A stretch of 64,000 bases of DNA from Angomonas deanei (lineage: Eukaryota; Euglenozoa; Kinetoplastea; Trypanosomatida; Trypanosomatidae), in contig LR877146.1 in assembly GCA_903995115.1 (NCBI GenBank), forward strand, positions 496,001-560,000, given 5' to 3'. Below the pieces are notes generated by a model that worked only from the letters and a program-made list of their open reading frames with translations, had not been told where the DNA came from and did no database searches. Of the stretch, positions 39,431 to 49,385 are shown piece after piece; the stretch's first letter is position 1, and each line of letters begins with the position of its first letter. The translations under genes were made by a program, and so were the position numbers.

Positions 39431-40655
39431 ATGTCCTACCCTACCGACTACCGCGGCTGGTTAGCGAAGCTCGTCGCCTTCCAGCCCGTCAGCCGGGACT
39501 CCAACCTGCCCCTCATCCACTACGTGCGGGACTACCTCCAGACGGTGGGGTCGAGGCGGTGCTGGTGCACAACCCCGAGAAGACCAAGGCCAACCTGTGG
39601 GCCACGCTGCCCGGCGAGGACGGCGCCACGAAGGGCGGGCTGGTGCTGTCCGGCCACACCGACGTCGTGCCGGTCGACGGACAGAAGTGGTCCACTGATC
39701 CCTTTCACCACGGTAGAGGAAGGACGGTAAGATCTATTGCCGAGGGGCCAGTGACATGCTGGGCTTCGTTGCCATCGTGCTCGCCCTGACTCCGTACTTT
39801 TTGGAAACGAAACGGACGAAGCCGATCCACTACGCCTTTTCCTACGACGAAGAGTTCGGTTGCCGGGGAGTTCCGTTTCTCATTGACTACTTGAAAAAGA
39901 ACAACTTTGAGGCTGATGCGTGTGTCGTTGGAGAGCCTACCGATATGCGTGTGGTGACTGGTCACAAGGGTCGCACGGGGTGGGCAGTTCACGTCCACGG
40001 TAAGCCGATCCACAGCTCTGCTGCTCTCATGGGCACCAGTTGCAACGCGATCGAGTACGCCTCTCAGATCATCGCCAAGATCCGTGGGATCGCATTGGAT
40101 ATCAAAAAGAATGGGAAGAAGCACACCGGTTTCAACGAATGCCCCTTCGCCTGTATGACTACCTCCATGATCAACGGTGGCAACGCCGTCAACACGGTCC
40201 CCGAACACTGCAACTTCCACTTCAGTACTCGTGACTGTGGAAAACTCTGACCAAGAAGACGTCATCAATGCGAAGTGCAAAATTACGTAAACGAGCAAAT
40301 ACTTCCTGAAATGAAAGAAGAGTTCAGCGAGGCCACCGTTACCTTTGACCGCGACACCGCACTACCCGTCCTTTTTCGCCATGAAAAAGAAAACAATTTT
40401 CACAAGGAGGCACGTACGTATCTGCAATCACCACAGCGTCATCGAAGATGGCAGGCTGCGAGGCGGGCTACTTTCGTGGGGTGCTCCAGATATTCCTACC
40501 CTGATGATTGCGGTCCCGGCAGCATGGCCGCCGGCGCACGTCAAGGACGAGTGCGTGGAGGTGAGCGGAAGATGGACCGGAGTGTGGCCTTTGTGAGGGA
40601 TATTACCAAGTATGTCTGCACGGGCAATTTTTATAAGGCAGGCGGCAGCCTGTAA
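39431..40655 (+). pseudogene. M20 metallopeptidase-like, copy 3, subfamily C, many single-base indels
   Basis: This copy is very close to copy 7 (46095) in sequence but carries roughly ten small indels, most of them one-base insertions relative to copy 7. Examples are GTGGGG for GTGGGGG near 39549, GATCCCTTT for GACCCTTT near 39700 and ACACCGCAC for ACACCCAC near 40355. Others are CACGTACG for CACGTCG near 40415 and GCCGGCGCAC for GCCGCGCAC near 40535. Substitutions are few. The frame changes many times, so no full enzyme can be read, although every active-site segment is recognisable. The insertion-dominated pattern looks more like unpolished long-read consensus than natural decay. The downstream spacer is also nearly identical to that of copy 7. 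Confidence 0.75.
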
Positions 40656-41123
40656 ACCCTTTTTTTTTTTGTGTGTGTGTTCTTTTTCCTCTTTTTTTCT
40701 ATATTTAACGTATCTTCCTCACCCTTGTTTTTCTGTTTCTCCCTCCCTAATTCATCACACCAATTCGATAAGAGCAGTAGTATCGAACACACAAGAACAA
40801 ACGCAAACACCTCAAAGTGTAAATTGTACTTTTGTGGCGGGAAACGCTCTTTGTGATATCCTTATTATGTTTTTTTTATTTTTGTGATCGATTTATTTTT
40901 ATTATTTTTTTACTCTTTTCTACCGTTTAGCGTTAATTTGATCGTTGAAAATACAACGGAATCACTAGTAGAAAACATTGAAAACGAAGTCACCCTTGTC
41001 ATTGCATGACATACGTCACTTGCTCAATCATCATCCTTTTTTTTTTTTCCTTCTTTCTTCATCTCTTTCTTTTTCAAAGTCACTGAATTGTGAAAACAAA
41101 AACCACCACACCACACGATCTTC
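40656..41123. repeat. Duplicated spacer, unit 1 (matches 47304-47754)
   Basis: Nearly identical to the spacer after copy 7: a GTGTGTGT run, TATATTTAACGTATCTTCC, TTGTGGCGGGAAACGCTC and a final CTTCATG start context. The duplicated block thus includes copy 3 or 7, this spacer and the start of the following M20 gene. Confidence 0.6.
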
Positions 41124-42329
41124 ATGTCCTACCCTACCGACTACCGCGGCTGGTTAGCGAAACTCGTCGCCTTCAAGCCCGTCAGCCGGGACTCCAACCT
41201 GCCCCTCATCCACTACGTGCGGGACTACCTCCAGACGGTGGGGATCGAGGCGGTGCTGGTGCACAACCCCGAGAAGGACCAAGGCCAACCTGTGGGCCAC
41301 GCTGCCCGGCGAGGACGGCGCCACGAAGGGCGGGCTGGTGCTGTCCGGCCACACCGACGTCGTGCCGGTCGACGGACAGAAGTGGTCCACGGATCCTTTC
41401 GTCACGGTGGAGAAGGATGGGAAGATCTACGGCAGAGGAACGTGTGATATGTTAGGTTTCATTGCCATCGTGCTGTCACTGACACCCTCACTTCCTAAAA
41501 ACAAAACGCGCGAAACCGATTCACTATTCGTTCTCGTTTGATGAAGAACCCGGCTGCAAGGGCGTTCCGTTCCTGTTGGACTACCTGGAAAAACACCAAT
41601 TCACAGCGGATGCTTGTGTCGTAGGAGAGCCTACCGATATGAAGGTGACCACCGGTAACAAGGGCGCCTTCGCCTGGACTGTCGATGTACACGGAAAGCC
41701 GATTCACACCTCTCTTGCCCTGATGAACACCAGTTGTAACGCCATCGAGCACGCCGCCAAGATCATTGTGAAGGTACGTGAAACAGCGCTGGATATCCGT
41801 GAAAACGATGTAGCAACAGGAGGACTACAGCTGTCCGTTCAGCACAATGAGCACGGTCACCATCTCCGGTGGGATTGCCACCAACATTGTCCCCGAGTTG
41901 TGCTCTTTCCGCTTTGCGATGCGGGTGACCAACCGTGAGGTGGCGAAAGGCGTTCAAGAAAAGATTCAACAGTACATTGACGCCGACGTCCTACCTGGCA
42001 TGAAAAAAGAGTATCCCAACGCAAAAATTGACTTTTTGTGTGTCTCTGAATCGATCCCCTTCGAGGCAAAAGAATCCGCCCCGGTGACGCAACACGTGCG
42101 TCGACTCGTGAAAGACACGGAGGTACACAAGATGGGGGCCCTCACCGAGGCCGGTTACTTCCAGAAACGACTCTCTATCCCCACCGTCATCCTCGGCCCT
42201 GGTAGTCTCGAGCACTGTGCGCACAAGCCAGATGAGTTCGTGGAGACCTCTGAGATGGACATGTGTTACAAGGTGCTCATTGACCTCGCGGAGCTCATCT
42301 CGGGCAATGGTAGCACCCACCGCCTCTAA
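41124..42329 (+). pseudogene. M20 metallopeptidase-like, copy 4, subfamily B, frame broken several times
   Basis: It starts like all copies, but an extra G near 41275 (GAGAAGGACC against GAGAAGACC) shifts the frame. Another one-base insertion lies near 41490 (ACACCCTCACTT against ACACCCCACTT). A divergent stretch at about 41800-41850 includes a further shift. The last 160 codons (41847-42329) are open and match copies 5 and 6: CSFRFAMRV, LTEAGYFQKRLSIPTVILGPGSLEHCAHKPDEF and the end SGNGSTHRL. All active-site segments can be recognised across frames. As it stands it cannot encode one enzyme. The small number of breaks and good preservation leave consensus error open. Confidence 0.75.
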
Positions 42330-42784
42330 GACTACCTCCGAATCAAAAAGCTTCTGAAAATTTTACTTTTTTTTAATGTGTGTGTTTCTATTCCACATTA
42401 GTGGTTTTTTATAATTCGACTCAATGAACCAATTTTCACGGTTTGTTCTTTTTTTCCTTTTCCTTTTTTAACATTTTTTTTTGTGAGCGATCATCTACTT
42501 TTTTCACGTGCAGCCGTAGACGTAAATCTACGTGCCGCCGAAGCGTCCGGACTCGGTTGAACTACCAACTCGTGTTTTTTGTTTTTTTCGTTTTTTTTAC
42601 CTTTACGACTGTTAGCGAATTCGACACTTCATAAACGACTGTTCTCTTTCACAACAGTGGTTGAGCGTTTCAATCGGAATTCCCCTGACACTTGCACGGA
42701 TTGTTCTCATACATTCTCTCTTGTCTTACTTCCCTCCATCACTAGCATCTTCGGTGTATTTTTCCCTCTACACTTCAGCACTTC
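42330..42784. promoter_or_regulatory. Subfamily-B spacer, unit 1, with small hairpin
   Basis: Shared with 43988-44451 and, in part, 45655-46094. It contains CGTAGACGTAAATCTACG at 42515-42532, a 6-bp stem with a 6-nt loop. TTAGCGAATTCGACAC and a pyrimidine-rich region follow before the next M20 gene. Confidence 0.45.
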
Positions 42785-43987
42785 ATGTCCTACCCTACCG
42801 ACTACCGCGGCTGGTTAGCGAAGCTCGTCGCCTTCAAGCCCGTCAGCCGGGACTCCAACCTGCCCCTCATCCACTACGTGCGGGACTACCTCCAGACGGT
42901 GGGGATCGAGGCGGTGCTGGTGCACAACCCCGAGAAGACCAAGGCCAACCTGTGGGCCACGCTGCCCGGCGAGGACGGCGCCACGAAGGGCGGGCTGGTG
43001 CTGTCCGGCCACACCGACGTCGTGCCGGTTGATGGACAGAAGTGGTCCAGAGATCCCTTTACTACTTTCGAGGAGAACGGTAAAATCTATGGCAGAGGAA
43101 CGTGTGACATGTTAGGTTTCATTGCCATCGTGCTGTCACTCACACCTCACTTCCTAAAAACAAAACGCGCGAAGCCGATTCACTATTCCTTCTCGTTCGA
43201 TGAAGAACTCGGCTGCAAGGGCGTTCCGTTCCTGTTGGATTACCTTGAAAAACACCAATTCACAGCGGATGCCTGTGTGGTGGGAGAGCCTACTGATATG
43301 AAGGTGACCACCGGTAACAAGGGATCTTTTCATTGGAGCGTGGACGTGCACGGTAAGCCGATTCACACCTCCCTCGCCCTCATGAACACGAGCTGCAACG
43401 CCATCGAGCACGCCGCCAAGATCATCGTCAAAATTCGTGAAACTGCCCTGGATATGAGAGACAACGGCCCCCAGCAGGTCGATTATATCTGTCCCTTCAC
43501 CACGATGAGCACGGTCACCATCTCCGGTGGAATCGCCACCAACATTGTCCCCGAGTTGTGCTCTTTCCGCTTTGCGATGCGGGTGACGGATGTCCAAATG
43601 GCAAAAGATATGCAAACCAAACTTCAGCAATACATTGATGATGACGTTCTACCTGGTATGAAAAAAGAGTACCCCAACGCGAAGATTGACTTTGTCTGTT
43701 TGACAGAGTCGATTCCGTTTGAGGCCATCGAGTCCGCGCCCATCACGCAACACGCACGACGGCTGGTAAAAGACACGGAGGTGCACAAGATGGGCGCCCT
43801 CACCGAGGCCGGTTACTTCCAGAAGCGACTCTCCATCCCTACCGTCATCCTCGGCCCTGGTAGTCTCGAGCACTGTGCGCACAAGCCAGATGAGTTCGTG
43901 GAGACCTCTGAGATGGATATGTGCTACAAGGTGCTCATTGACCTCGCGGAGCTCATCTCCGGCAATGGTAGCACCCACCGCCTCTAA
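42785..43987 (+). CDS. M20 metallopeptidase-like protein, copy 5, subfamily B
   Basis: 400 residues, intact. The active-site set is complete: HTDVVPVDGQKW, GTCDMLGF, SFDEELGC, VVGEPTD and GPGSLEHCAH. In this subfamily two residues (His-Cys) separate the GPGSLE turn from the metal-binding Ala-His. The dimerisation segment reads GKPIHTSLALMNTSCNAIEHA. The C-terminus is LAELISGNGSTHRL; the last three residues only weakly resemble a glycosomal PTS1. The product is almost identical to copy 6, differing by a few residues (DDDVLP against DSDVLP, CYKV against CCKV). The repeated production of one enzyme from adjacent copies suggests selection for dosage. Confidence 0.9.
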   Translation: MSYPTDYRGWLAKLVAFKPVSRDSNLPLIHYVRDYLQTVGIEAVLVHNPEKTKANLWATLPGEDGATKGGLVLSGHTDVVPVDGQKWSRDPFTTFEENGKIYGRGTCDMLGFIAIVLSLTPHFLKTKRAKPIHYSFSFDEELGCKGVPFLLDYLEKHQFTADACVVGEPTDMKVTTGNKGSFHWSVDVHGKPIHTSLALMNTSCNAIEHAAKIIVKIRETALDMRDNGPQQVDYICPFTTMSTVTISGGIATNIVPELCSFRFAMRVTDVQMAKDMQTKLQQYIDDDVLPGMKKEYPNAKIDFVCLTESIPFEAIESAPITQHARRLVKDTEVHKMGALTEAGYFQKRLSIPTVILGPGSLEHCAHKPDEFVETSEMDMCYKVLIDLAELISGNGSTHRL

Positions 43988-44451
43988 GGTGACTACGTCG
44001 CACTATAACAGCTTCTGAATATCGGCAATTTGTTACTTTTTTATACGCATTTTTTTTCCGCATAAGTGGTTTTTTTATAATTCGACTCAATGAACACATT
44101 TTCACGGATTGTTCTTGACTTTTTTTTCCTTACTTTGTTTCTTTTTGTGAGCGATCATCTACTTTTTTCAAGTGCAGCCGTAGATGTAAATCTACGTTCC
44201 GCCGAAGCGTCCGGACTCGGTTGAACTACCAATTGTGTTTTTGTTTTTTGTTTTTTTCGTTTTTTTACCTTTACGACTGTTAGCGAATTTGACACTTAAT
44301 AAACGACTGTTCTCTTTGACTATAGTAGTTGAGCGTTTCAATCGGAATTCCCCTGACACTTGCGCAGGTTTTTCTCATACATTCTCTTTCTCTCACTTCC
44401 TTCCACCACTAGCATCTTCGGTGTATTTTTCCCTCTACACTTCACCACTCC
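43988..44451. promoter_or_regulatory. Subfamily-B spacer, unit 2, with small hairpin
   Basis: Copy of the 42330-42784 spacer. The hairpin is at 44179-44196 (CGTAGA-TGTAAA-TCTACG): the stem is unchanged and the loop has one base different. Confidence 0.45.
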
Positions 44452-45654
44452 ATGTCGTACCCTACCGACTACCGCGGCTGGTTAGCGAAGCTCGTCGCCT
44501 TCAAGCCCGTCAGCCGGGACTCCAACCTGCCCCTCATCCACTACGTGCGGGACTACCTCCAGACGGTGGGGATCGAGGCGGTGCTGGTGCACAACCCCGA
44601 GAGGACCAAGGCCAACCTGTGGGCCACGCTGCCCGGCGAGGACGGCGCCACGAAGGGCGGGCTGGTGCTGTCCGGCCACACCGACGTCGTGCCGGTTGAT
44701 GGACAGAAGTGGTCCAGAGATCCCTTTACGACTTTCGAGGAAAACGGTAAAATCTATGGCAGAGGAACGTGTGATATGTTAGGTTTCATCGCAATCGTGC
44801 TGTCACTCACCCCTCACTTCCTAAAAACAAAACGCGCGAAGCCGATTCACTATTCCTTCTCGTTTGATGAAGAACTCGGCTGCAAGGGCGTTCCGTTCCT
44901 GTTGGATTACCTGGAAAAACACCAATTCACGGCCGATGCGTGTGTCGTAGGAGAGCCTACCGATATGAAGGTGACCACCGGTAACAAGGGATCTTTTCAT
45001 TGGAGCGTGGACGTGCACGGAAAGCCGATTCACACCTCCCTCGCCCTCATGAACACGAGCTGCAACGCCATCGAGCACGCCGCCAAGATCATCGTCAAAA
45101 TTCGTGAAACCGCCTTGGATATGAGAGACAACGGCCCCCAGCAGGTCGATTATATCTGTCCCTTCACCACGATGAGCACGGTCACCATCTCCGGTGGGAT
45201 TGCCACCAACATTGTCCCCGAGTTGTGCTCTTTTCGCTTTGCGATGCGGGTGACGGATGTCCAGATGGCCAAAGATATGCAAACCAAACTTCAGCAATAC
45301 ATCGACTCGGATGTTCTACCTGGTATGAAAAAAGAGTACCCCAACGCGAAGATTGACTTTGTCTGTTTGACAGAGTCGATCCCCTTCGAGGCCATCGAGT
45401 CCGCGCCCATCACGCAACACGCACGACGGCTGGTGAAAGACACGGAGGTACACAAGATGGGCGCCCTCACCGAGGCCGGTTACTTCCAGAAGCGGCTCTC
45501 CATCCCCACCGTCATCCTCGGCCCTGGTAGTCTCGAACACTGTGCGCACAAGCCAGATGAGTTCGTGGAGACCTCTGAGATGGATATGTGCTGCAAGGTG
45601 CTCATTGACCTCGCGGAGCTCATCTCCGGCAATGGTAGCACCCACCGCCTCTAA
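44452..45654 (+). CDS. M20 metallopeptidase-like protein, copy 6, subfamily B
   Basis: 400 residues, intact, differing from copy 5 at only a few positions (NPERTKAN for NPEKTKAN, DSDVLP, CCKVLIDL). All metal-binding and catalytic residues are kept. Synonymous differences between 5 and 6 are scattered after the 5' block but absent within it, so the block is more strongly homogenised than the rest. The spacer on both sides is subfamily-B specific. Activity is expected to equal that of copy 5. Confidence 0.9.
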   Translation: MSYPTDYRGWLAKLVAFKPVSRDSNLPLIHYVRDYLQTVGIEAVLVHNPERTKANLWATLPGEDGATKGGLVLSGHTDVVPVDGQKWSRDPFTTFEENGKIYGRGTCDMLGFIAIVLSLTPHFLKTKRAKPIHYSFSFDEELGCKGVPFLLDYLEKHQFTADACVVGEPTDMKVTTGNKGSFHWSVDVHGKPIHTSLALMNTSCNAIEHAAKIIVKIRETALDMRDNGPQQVDYICPFTTMSTVTISGGIATNIVPELCSFRFAMRVTDVQMAKDMQTKLQQYIDSDVLPGMKKEYPNAKIDFVCLTESIPFEAIESAPITQHARRLVKDTEVHKMGALTEAGYFQKRLSIPTVILGPGSLEHCAHKPDEFVETSEMDMCCKVLIDLAELISGNGSTHRL

Positions 45655-46094
45655 GACTACCTCCGAATCAAAAAGAAAATTACTTTTTTTTTTAATGTGT
45701 GTTGCGTTTCTATTCCACTTTAGTGGATTTAATAATTCGACTTAAAGAACCAATTTTCACGGTTTGTTCTTTTTTTCCTTTTCCCTTTTTTTAACATTTT
45801 TTTTTTATTAGCGGTCATCTTGTGTTTTGGGTAGCCGTAGACGTGAATCTGCGGTCGGCCAAACCATCTGAATTCCGATGGGCAAAATTATTTTTCTTTT
45901 CTTTTTTTTTACCACTTTTAGCGAATACGAACCGTAAATCACCTTTCTGTTGAAAATAAAATAAACAGAATTTCAAAACACAGTCTCTCTCATGACCATG
46001 ATATCTACTCCTACGCACCCTTTCTCTCTCATTTTCTTTTCCCATTAGTCCATTCTTTTATACTTTTTCCTTCTGCACACACTTTACACACTTC
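45655..46094. promoter_or_regulatory. Subfamily-B spacer, unit 3, hairpin kept with G-T pair
   Basis: More diverged copy of the subfamily-B spacer. The hairpin at 45836-45853 is CGTAGA-CGTGAA-TCTGCG: the base change in the right arm keeps pairing through a G-T pair. After about 45900 the sequence becomes specific for the start of copy 7. Confidence 0.4.
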
Positions 46095-47303
46095 ATGTCA
46101 TACCCTACCGACTACCGCGGCTGGTTAGCGAAGCTCGTCGCCTTTAAGCCTGTCAGCCGGGACTCCAACCTGCCCCTCATCCACTACGTGCGGGACTACC
46201 TCCAGACGGTGGGGATCGAGGCGGTGCTGGTGCACAACCCCGAGAAGACCAAGGCCAACCTGTGGGCCACGCTGCCCGGCGAGGACGGCGCCACGAAGGG
46301 CGGGCTGGTGCTGTCCGGCCACACCGACGTCGTGCCGGTCGACGGACAGAAGTGGTCCACTGACCCTTTCACCACGGTAGAGAAGGACGGTAAGATCTAT
46401 TGCCGAGGGGCCAGTGACATGCTGGGCTTCGTTGCCATCGTGCTCGCCCTGACTCCGTACTTTTTGGAAACGAAACGAAAGAAGCCCATCCACTACGCCT
46501 TTTCGTATGACGAGGAGTTCGGTTGCCGGGGAGTTCCGTTTCTCATTGACTACTTGAAAAAGAACAACTTTGAGGCTGATGCGTGTGTCGTTGGAGAGCC
46601 TACCGATATGCGTGTGGTGACTGGTCACAAGGGTCGCACGGGGTGGGCAGTTCACGTCCACGGGAAGCCGATCCACAGTTCTGCTGCTCTCATGGGCACC
46701 AGTTGCAACGCGATCGAGTACGCCTCTCAGATCATCGCCAAGATCCGTGGGATCGCACTGGATATCAAAAAGAATGGGAAGAAGCACACTGGTTTTAACG
46801 AATGTCCCTTCGCCTGCATGACGACTTCCATGATCAACGGCGGTAATGCCGTCAACACCGTCCCCGAACATTGCAACTTCCACTTCAGTCTCATGACTGT
46901 GGAAAGCTCTGACCAAGAAGACGTCATCAGGGAAGTGCAAAAGTACGTAAACGAGCAAATACTTCCTGAAATGAAAGAAGAGTTCAGCGAGGCCACCGTT
47001 ACGTTTGACCGCGACACCCACTACCCGTCCTTTTTCGCCGAAAACGAAAACGGTTTTCACAAGGAGGCACGTCGTATCTGCAATCACCACAGCGTCATGA
47101 AGATGGCAGGCTGCGAGGCGGGCTACTTTGGTGGGGTGCTCCAGATACCTACCCTGATTTGCGGTCCCGGCAGCATGGCCGCCGCGCACGTCAAGGACGA
47201 GTGGGTGGAGGTGAGCAAGATGGACCGGAGTGTGGCGTTTGTGAAGGATATTACCAAGTATGTCTGCACGGGCAACTACTACAAGGCAGGCGGTAGCCTG
47301 TAA
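46095..47303 (+). CDS. M20 metallopeptidase-like protein, copy 7, subfamily C
   Basis: 402 residues, intact, and the best template for broken copy 3. Active-site segments are HTDVVPVDGQKW, CRGASDMLGF (Cys-Arg where others have Gly-Arg), SYDEEFGC, VVGEPTD and GPGSMAAAHV. The dimerisation segment is GKPIHSSAALMGTSCNAIEYAS. The C-terminus VKDITKYVCTGNYYKAGGSL is the subfamily-C mark. A long open frame on the opposite strand (46125-47189) is only a shadow of the GC-rich third positions. It is probably a cytosolic aminoacylase or deacetylase type hydrolase with unknown substrate. Confidence 0.9.
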   Translation: MSYPTDYRGWLAKLVAFKPVSRDSNLPLIHYVRDYLQTVGIEAVLVHNPEKTKANLWATLPGEDGATKGGLVLSGHTDVVPVDGQKWSTDPFTTVEKDGKIYCRGASDMLGFVAIVLALTPYFLETKRKKPIHYAFSYDEEFGCRGVPFLIDYLKKNNFEADACVVGEPTDMRVVTGHKGRTGWAVHVHGKPIHSSAALMGTSCNAIEYASQIIAKIRGIALDIKKNGKKHTGFNECPFACMTTSMINGGNAVNTVPEHCNFHFSLMTVESSDQEDVIREVQKYVNEQILPEMKEEFSEATVTFDRDTHYPSFFAENENGFHKEARRICNHHSVMKMAGCEAGYFGGVLQIPTLICGPGSMAAAHVKDEWVEVSKMDRSVAFVKDITKYVCTGNYYKAGGSL

Positions 47304-47754
47304 ACGCTTTTTTTTTGTGTGTGTGTGTTCTTTTTCCTCTTTTTTTCTATATTTAACGTATCTTCCTCACCCTTGTTTTTCTGTTTCCCCCTCCCTAATT
47401 CATCACACCAATTCGATAAGAGCAGTAGTATCGAACACACAAGAACAAACGCAAACACTCAAAGTGTAAATTGTACTTTTGTGGCGGGAAACGCTCTTTG
47501 TGATATCCTTATTATGTTTTTTTTTATTTTTGTGAGCGATTTTTTTTTTTTACTCTTTTCTACCGTTTAGCGAATTTGATTGAAAATACAACGGAATCAC
47601 AGTAGAAAACATTGAAAACGAAGTCACCCATGTCATTGATGACATCGGTCACTTGCTCAATCATCACCTTTTTTTTTTTTCCTTCTTTCTTCATCTCTTT
47701 CTTTTTCAAAGTCACTGAATTGGGAAAACAAAAACCACCAACCACACGATCTTC
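47304..47754. repeat. Duplicated spacer, unit 2 (matches 40656-41123)
   Basis: Same landmarks as unit 1. Differences are mainly homopolymer lengths and a few small indels. No gene is seen. Confidence 0.6.
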
Positions 47755-48963
47755 ATGTCCTACCCTACCGACTACCGCGGCTGGTTAGCGAAACTCGTCG
47801 CCTTCAAGCCCGTCAGCCGGGACTCCAACCTGCCCCTCATCCACTACGTGCGGGACTACCTCCAGACGGTGGGGATCGAGGCGGTGCTGGTGCACAACCC
47901 CGAGAAGACCAAGGCCAACCTGTGGGCCACGCTGCCCGGCGAGGACGGCGCCACGAAGGGCGGGCTGGTGCTGTCCGGCCACACCGACGTCGTGCCGGTC
48001 GACGGACAGAAGTGGTCCACGGATCCTTTCACTACTGTCGAAAAAGACGGCAATATTTACGGTCGAGGTGTCAGCGACATGCTCAGCTTTATCGCCATCG
48101 TTCTCGCCTTGACACCATACTTCGTTCAAACCAAGCGCACGAAGCCGATTCACTACGCCTTTTCCTACGACGAGGAGTTCGGCTGCAAAGGTGTCCCCTT
48201 TCTCATTGACTACTTGAAAAAGAACAACTTTGAGGCCGATGCGTGTGTGGTCGGAGAGCCTACCGATATGCGAGTGGTGACCGGCAACAAAGGTCGCACC
48301 GGGTGGGCGGTTCACGTCCACGGTAAGCCGATTCACAGTTCTGCTGCTCTCATGGGCACCAGCTGCAACGCGATCGAGTACGCCTCTCAGATCATCGCCA
48401 AGATCCGTGGTATTGCATTGGATATCAAAAAGAATGGGAAGAAACACACCGGTTTCAACGAATGCCCCTTTGCCTGCATGACCACCTCCATGATCAACGG
48501 TGGTAACGCCGTCAACACCGTCCCCGAACACTGCAACTTCCACTTCAGTCTCTGGACCGTGGAGAGCTCCGACCAGGAGGACGTTATCAGGGAAGTGCAA
48601 AAGTACGTGAACGAACAGATCCTTCCCGAAATGAAGGAAGAGTTCAGCGAGGCGACTGTTACGTTTGACCGCGACACCCACTATCCATCCTTTTTCGCCG
48701 AAAACGAAAACGGTTTCCACAAGGAGGCCCGCCGTATCTGCAATCACCACAGCGTCATGAAGATGGCAGGCTGCGAGGCCGGTTACTACGGCAGTGATCT
48801 GAACATTCCCACGCTGATTTGCGGCCCTGGTAGCATGGCCGCCGCGCACGTCAAGGACGAGTGGGTGGAGGTCAGCAAGATGGACCAGAGTGTGGAGTTT
48901 GTGAAGGATATTACCAAGTATGTCTGCACGGGCAACTACTACAAGGCAAGCGGCAGCCTATAA
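47755..48963 (+). CDS. M20 metallopeptidase-like protein, copy 8, subfamily C
   Basis: 402 residues, intact. It differs from copy 7 in the segment after the 5' block (GNIYGRGVSDMLSFIAIVLALTPYFVQT). Here the usual DMLGF is DMLSF, with Ser replacing a Gly that is otherwise constant in the array. It also differs near the C-terminal active-site turn (GYYGSDLNIPTLICGPGSMAAAHV). All metal ligands are kept. The last part (EWVEVSKMDQSVEFVKDITKYVCTGNYYKASGSL) is nearly that of copy 7. The Gly-to-Ser change next to the metal-binding Asp may affect activity, which is inference. Confidence 0.9.
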   Translation: MSYPTDYRGWLAKLVAFKPVSRDSNLPLIHYVRDYLQTVGIEAVLVHNPEKTKANLWATLPGEDGATKGGLVLSGHTDVVPVDGQKWSTDPFTTVEKDGNIYGRGVSDMLSFIAIVLALTPYFVQTKRTKPIHYAFSYDEEFGCKGVPFLIDYLKKNNFEADACVVGEPTDMRVVTGNKGRTGWAVHVHGKPIHSSAALMGTSCNAIEYASQIIAKIRGIALDIKKNGKKHTGFNECPFACMTTSMINGGNAVNTVPEHCNFHFSLWTVESSDQEDVIREVQKYVNEQILPEMKEEFSEATVTFDRDTHYPSFFAENENGFHKEARRICNHHSVMKMAGCEAGYYGSDLNIPTLICGPGSMAAAHVKDEWVEVSKMDQSVEFVKDITKYVCTGNYYKASGSL

Positions 48964-49385
48964 ACGTTTTTTACTATTATTATTAAGTGTGTTCTTTTTT
49001 TTCTATATTTAACGTATCTTCCTTACCCTTGTTTTTTTGTTCCGATCCATCACACCAATTCGATAAGAGCTGTCCGACTGAACACACCGAAGAATACAAA
49101 CATACGCCGTATGAATGTTTTTTGTGCTAAGAAACGCTCTTTGTGATATCCTTATTTTCTTTTTTTTTGTTTTTATGAGCGATTGTTTTACTCTTTCCTA
49201 CATTTAGCGAACTCGATTGAAAGTGAAATGGAATATCCGTAGAAAACTTTGATCTTGATGTCAAAACTGTCACTGATGGACTCTCTTACTTGCTCTTTTA
49301 TCTTGTTTTTCTCCTCTTTTTGTCTCCTCTTTTCTTTTCCAGGTTAATAAGCTGTGAACAGAGAACCACTAACTACACAATCTCT
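48964..49385. other. Spacer related to the subfamily-C spacers
   Basis: Diverged relative of 47304-47754 (TATATTTAACGTATCTTCC, AATTCGATAAGAGC and AAACGCTCTTTGTGATATCC are recognisable). The last 100 nt, with TCTTTTCCAGGTTAATAAG, look like a splice acceptor and are unique to copy 9. No gene is seen. Confidence 0.4.

Noticed and set aside
43976-43987. C-terminal HRL of subfamily-B M20 proteins as a glycosomal PTS1.
   Set aside because: His at the -3 position is not a usual PTS1 residue, and the other subfamilies end in GSL, CS or CD. Too weak to claim.
46125-48849. Long open frames on the - strand across M20 copies 7 and 8 (over 350 codons each).
   Set aside because: They mirror the GC-rich third positions of the real + strand genes, start and end within them, and encode no known family. 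Similar shadows occur opposite every M20 copy.
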